The notes under the pieces: generated by a model
Told to the model about the DNA's origin: nothing
What the model saw: the letters and a program-made list of their open reading frames with translations, nothing else
Database searches by the model: none
NCBI GenBank assembly: GCA_002362105.1
Contig: DETD01000031.1
Coordinates: forward strand, 152,510 to 159,295
Reading direction: 5' to 3'
Length of the DNA: 6,786 nucleotides
Source of the DNA: Bacteroidales bacterium UBA3297
GTDB lineage: Bacteria; Bacteroidota; Bacteroidia; Bacteroidales; Paludibacteraceae
Translations under genes and position numbers: made by a program
Shown: positions 5,521-6,786 of the stretch, one piece after another
Layout: every line of letters begins with the position of its first letter
Numbering within the stretch: the stretch's first letter is position 1

Positions 5521-6432
5521 ATGAGAAAGAAAGCTATATTATACACATTGTTTACCGCACTCGGCCTTTTACAGGCAAGTGCCCAGCAAGACCTTTTGCT
5601 CTCGCAAGAAATCTTCTCGCGCGTAAACAAGAACCCAGCCGCGACCGGTAACACCAACGATGTAGACATCTTCCTGCATGGCCGAATACAATGGGCGGGC
5701 ATAGAGAACAGTCCGCGCACGGGCGTGTTGAACGTGACCAATTATATCGACAAGATTAAGTCGGGAATGGGCTTCACCTGCTCGTACGACAAGATAGGTG
5801 TGGCACACAGCACCACAAACATGAAGTTGGTTTATGCCTATCAGATAGACTTGAGCGACAACTACGTGCTCTCGTTCGGTTTGGGAGGCGGCATCAACAT
5901 CGGTTATTTCGATGCCTACCAAAACACAGTTGAAGACTACTCGGAAATAGGCGAGGAATCACTCCCCGCCGACAAAGAGACAGAAGTATCGCCCGACTTC
6001 GATTTAGGTTTTGAGTTGACCAACCCCTACTGGACATTAGGCGCCTCGGTCACCCACCTAACCAAGAACGAGGAGACCACCTTCCAGTCGGAACGCCATT
6101 ACTACCTATACGGGACATCGCTAATTCCGCTATGCACAAAATGGGAACTGGCCCCAACCGTAGCCTATATGCACCGCAACAAAACCAACGTGCTTGAGAT
6201 TGGCTCACTTGCATTCTACGACCGTTTCATCTGGGGCGGAGTCACCTTCCGACCAGACCTCAACGAGGGGTTCGACCCATCGATGCTGGTTATGACACTC
6301 GGTATAGAATGGAAGAAATTCCGCTTCGGCTACTCTTACGACCTAGGTTTCGGAACGAATTACCGACTGCCTTCGAACACACACGAACTCATTCTCTCGT
6401 ATGGAATAGACAAAACGAAAAAGAAGAAGTAA
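5521..6432 (+). CDS. PorP/SprF family type IX secretion outer-membrane protein
   Basis: A 303-aa outer-membrane beta-barrel protein. The signal peptide is MRKKAILYTLFTALGLLQAS-A with cleavage after residue 21 (ASA-QQ). The mature start DLLLSQEIFSRVNKNPAATG (24-43) and the RIQWAGIENSP segment (55-65) are typical of the PorP/SprF family, as are the alternating amphipathic strands, the Gly-rich strand LSFGLGGGINIGYF (117-130) and the closing strand HELILSYGI (288-296). Length is normal for the family (about 300). In Flavobacterium johnsoniae, SprF of this family is needed for export or attachment of the type B cargo SprB, so here it is probably the cognate partner of the two CHU_C proteins. A short basic tail, KTKKKK, follows the last strand. 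It starts 9 bp after the OmpA gene and is last in the operon, followed by a strong terminator. It is not assigned the symbol porP or sprF because families contain many paralogs. Confidence 0.92.
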   Translation: MRKKAILYTLFTALGLLQASAQQDLLLSQEIFSRVNKNPAATGNTNDVDIFLHGRIQWAGIENSPRTGVLNVTNYIDKIKSGMGFTCSYDKIGVAHSTTNMKLVYAYQIDLSDNYVLSFGLGGGINIGYFDAYQNTVEDYSEIGEESLPADKETEVSPDFDLGFELTNPYWTLGASVTHLTKNEETTFQSERHYYLYGTSLIPLCTKWELAPTVAYMHRNKTNVLEIGSLAFYDRFIWGGVTFRPDLNEGFDPSMLVMTLGIEWKKFRFGYSYDLGFGTNYRLPSNTHELILSYGIDKTKKKK

Positions 6433-6440
6433 ATAGCGAA

Positions 6441-6469
6441 AGCGGGTGGCAAAAGCCATCCGCTTTTTT
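6441..6469 (+). terminator. intrinsic terminator of the four-gene operon
   Basis: AGCGGGTGGC (6441-6450) pairs with GCCATCCGCT (6455-6464) over 10 bp with one G-T wobble around an AAAA loop, followed by six T (6464-6469). It lies 8 bp after the stop codon of the PorP/SprF gene. Confidence 0.93.
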
Positions 6470-6729
6470 ATTGGTGCCCGTTTTTGCACATATCTGTTAG
6501 AAGCCCTTCTCCTTACATTGCGATAGGGAAAAGAACGGTTACATGCTCTTCTGCTCACCTATTTTCTATCGTATAAAAACATTGGCAGCAGAAGCGCCGC
6601 CTTCATGGGACGGAGAAGCATTAGGAGTAGCAAACATACAACCAATAGTCAGCATACTAGTTTTAGGATGTATAGGACTTATAAATCTAATCGGCCAGTC
6701 AGTCAAACATACCAATAGCCCTATAACGC
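6470..6729. other. intergenic region with no supported gene
   Basis: About 260 bp between the operon terminator and the terminator of the right-edge tRNA. A 69-codon plus-strand frame (6543-6752) has one hydrophobic stretch near its middle, but it runs through the oppositely oriented tRNA terminator, has no ribosome binding site or TAnnTTTG box, and resembles nothing I know. I see no other structure. Confidence 0.5.
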
Positions 6730-6759
6730 AAAAAAGAGAACCAATTTCTTGATTCTCTT
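6730..6759 (-). terminator. intrinsic terminator of the right-edge tRNA
   Basis: On the minus strand, AAGAGAA (plus 6734-6740) pairs with TTCTCTT (6753-6759), and CAA (6742-6744) pairs with TTG (6749-6751) around a 4-nt loop with one mismatch. The tract of A at plus 6730-6735 gives the T run after the hairpin. It lies 5 bp beyond the tRNA 3' end. Confidence 0.8.
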
Positions 6760-6786
6760 TCTGCGGTGCGTATGGGACTCGAACCC
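6755..6786. repeat. direct repeat copy 2: tRNA 3' end plus trailer (partner at 762-793)
   Basis: Matches 762-793 at 30 of 32 bases in the same orientation, 5993 bp apart. This copy belongs to the intact-looking tRNA; the other belongs to the remnant. It is cut by the window edge. Confidence 0.85.
6764..6786 (-). tRNA. tRNA 3' end, probably tRNA-Asp (cut by window edge)
   Basis: On the minus strand the sequence gives the end of a T-stem (GGG), T-loop TTCGAGT, T-stem 3' strand CCCAT, acceptor strand ACGCACC and discriminator G at position 6764. CCA is not encoded, as the next bases are CAG. The acceptor strand is exactly complementary to the 5' strand of the tRNA at the left edge, so the two are probably copies of the same isoacceptor, each cut at a different end. 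The anticodon is outside the window; Asp is inferred from G73, the T-loop and the GTC loop in the remnant at 771-840. Confidence 0.8.

Noticed and set aside
6543..6752. 69-codon plus-strand frame with one hydrophobic stretch
   Set aside because: It runs through the opposite-strand tRNA terminator, has no visible promoter or ribosome binding site, and shows no recognisable motif.
762..6786. Insertion sequence or transposon bounded by the direct repeats
   Set aside because: There is no transposase or integrase and no terminal inverted repeats; the repeats are tRNA ends, so only a tRNA-site island or a tRNA array remains plausible.

Overview
The window looks like chromosomal DNA of a Bacteroidota member, most likely of the order Bacteroidales. 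The main evidence is protein content: two secreted proteins with the gliding-motility-associated (CHU_C, type B) C-terminal domain, an OmpA protein with PD40/WD40-like repeats, and a PorP/SprF outer-membrane protein, all hallmarks of the type IX secretion system (T9SS). The promoters also fit the Bacteroidota TAnnTTTG type, gene starts generally lack strong Shine-Dalgarno sequences, and the tRNA ends do not encode CCA. No species can be named from the sequence alone.

Layout. Positions 1-18 are the 5' end of a minus-strand tRNA, probably tRNA-Asp, with a good Bacteroidota promoter at 56-87. A small five-helix membrane protein of unknown function is encoded at 275-661, possibly preceded by a 39-codon small ORF. 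At 762-793 lies a minus-strand copy of a tRNA 3' end with its terminator; the rest of that tRNA is degenerate or missing. Positions 880-1231 hold no convincing gene and contain the presumed promoter and a long structured leader. A tight plus-strand operon of four genes runs from 1232 to 6432 with gaps of 20, 15 and 9 bp, and ends in a strong intrinsic terminator at 6441-6469. Positions 6470-6729 hold nothing I can support. The window closes with a terminator and the 3' end of a second minus-strand tRNA whose acceptor stem matches that of the first.

How the genes may work together. Genes 1 and 2 are tandem paralogs. Each has a signal peptide, three pairs of alternating Cys-containing repeat modules, and a type B T9SS C-terminal domain. 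Gene 1 alone also carries an InlB/Listeria-Bacteroides repeat and a (Gly-Asn)28 linker encoded by a hexanucleotide repeat. PorP/SprF proteins are known cognate outer-membrane partners for type B cargo, and OmpA-type domains bind peptidoglycan. The simplest reading is a self-contained surface-protein module: two cargo proteins plus a dedicated outer-membrane partner and a periplasmic anchor, relying on a core T9SS encoded elsewhere.

Points most worth a second look: the exact colinearity and cysteine spacing of the two paralogs; the in-frame 6-bp repeat that could vary the length of one of them; a near-identical DNA patch in their C-terminal domains suggesting gene conversion; and the direct repeat of the tRNA 3' end on both sides of the operon, which has the geometry of a tRNA-integrated island although no integrase is present.
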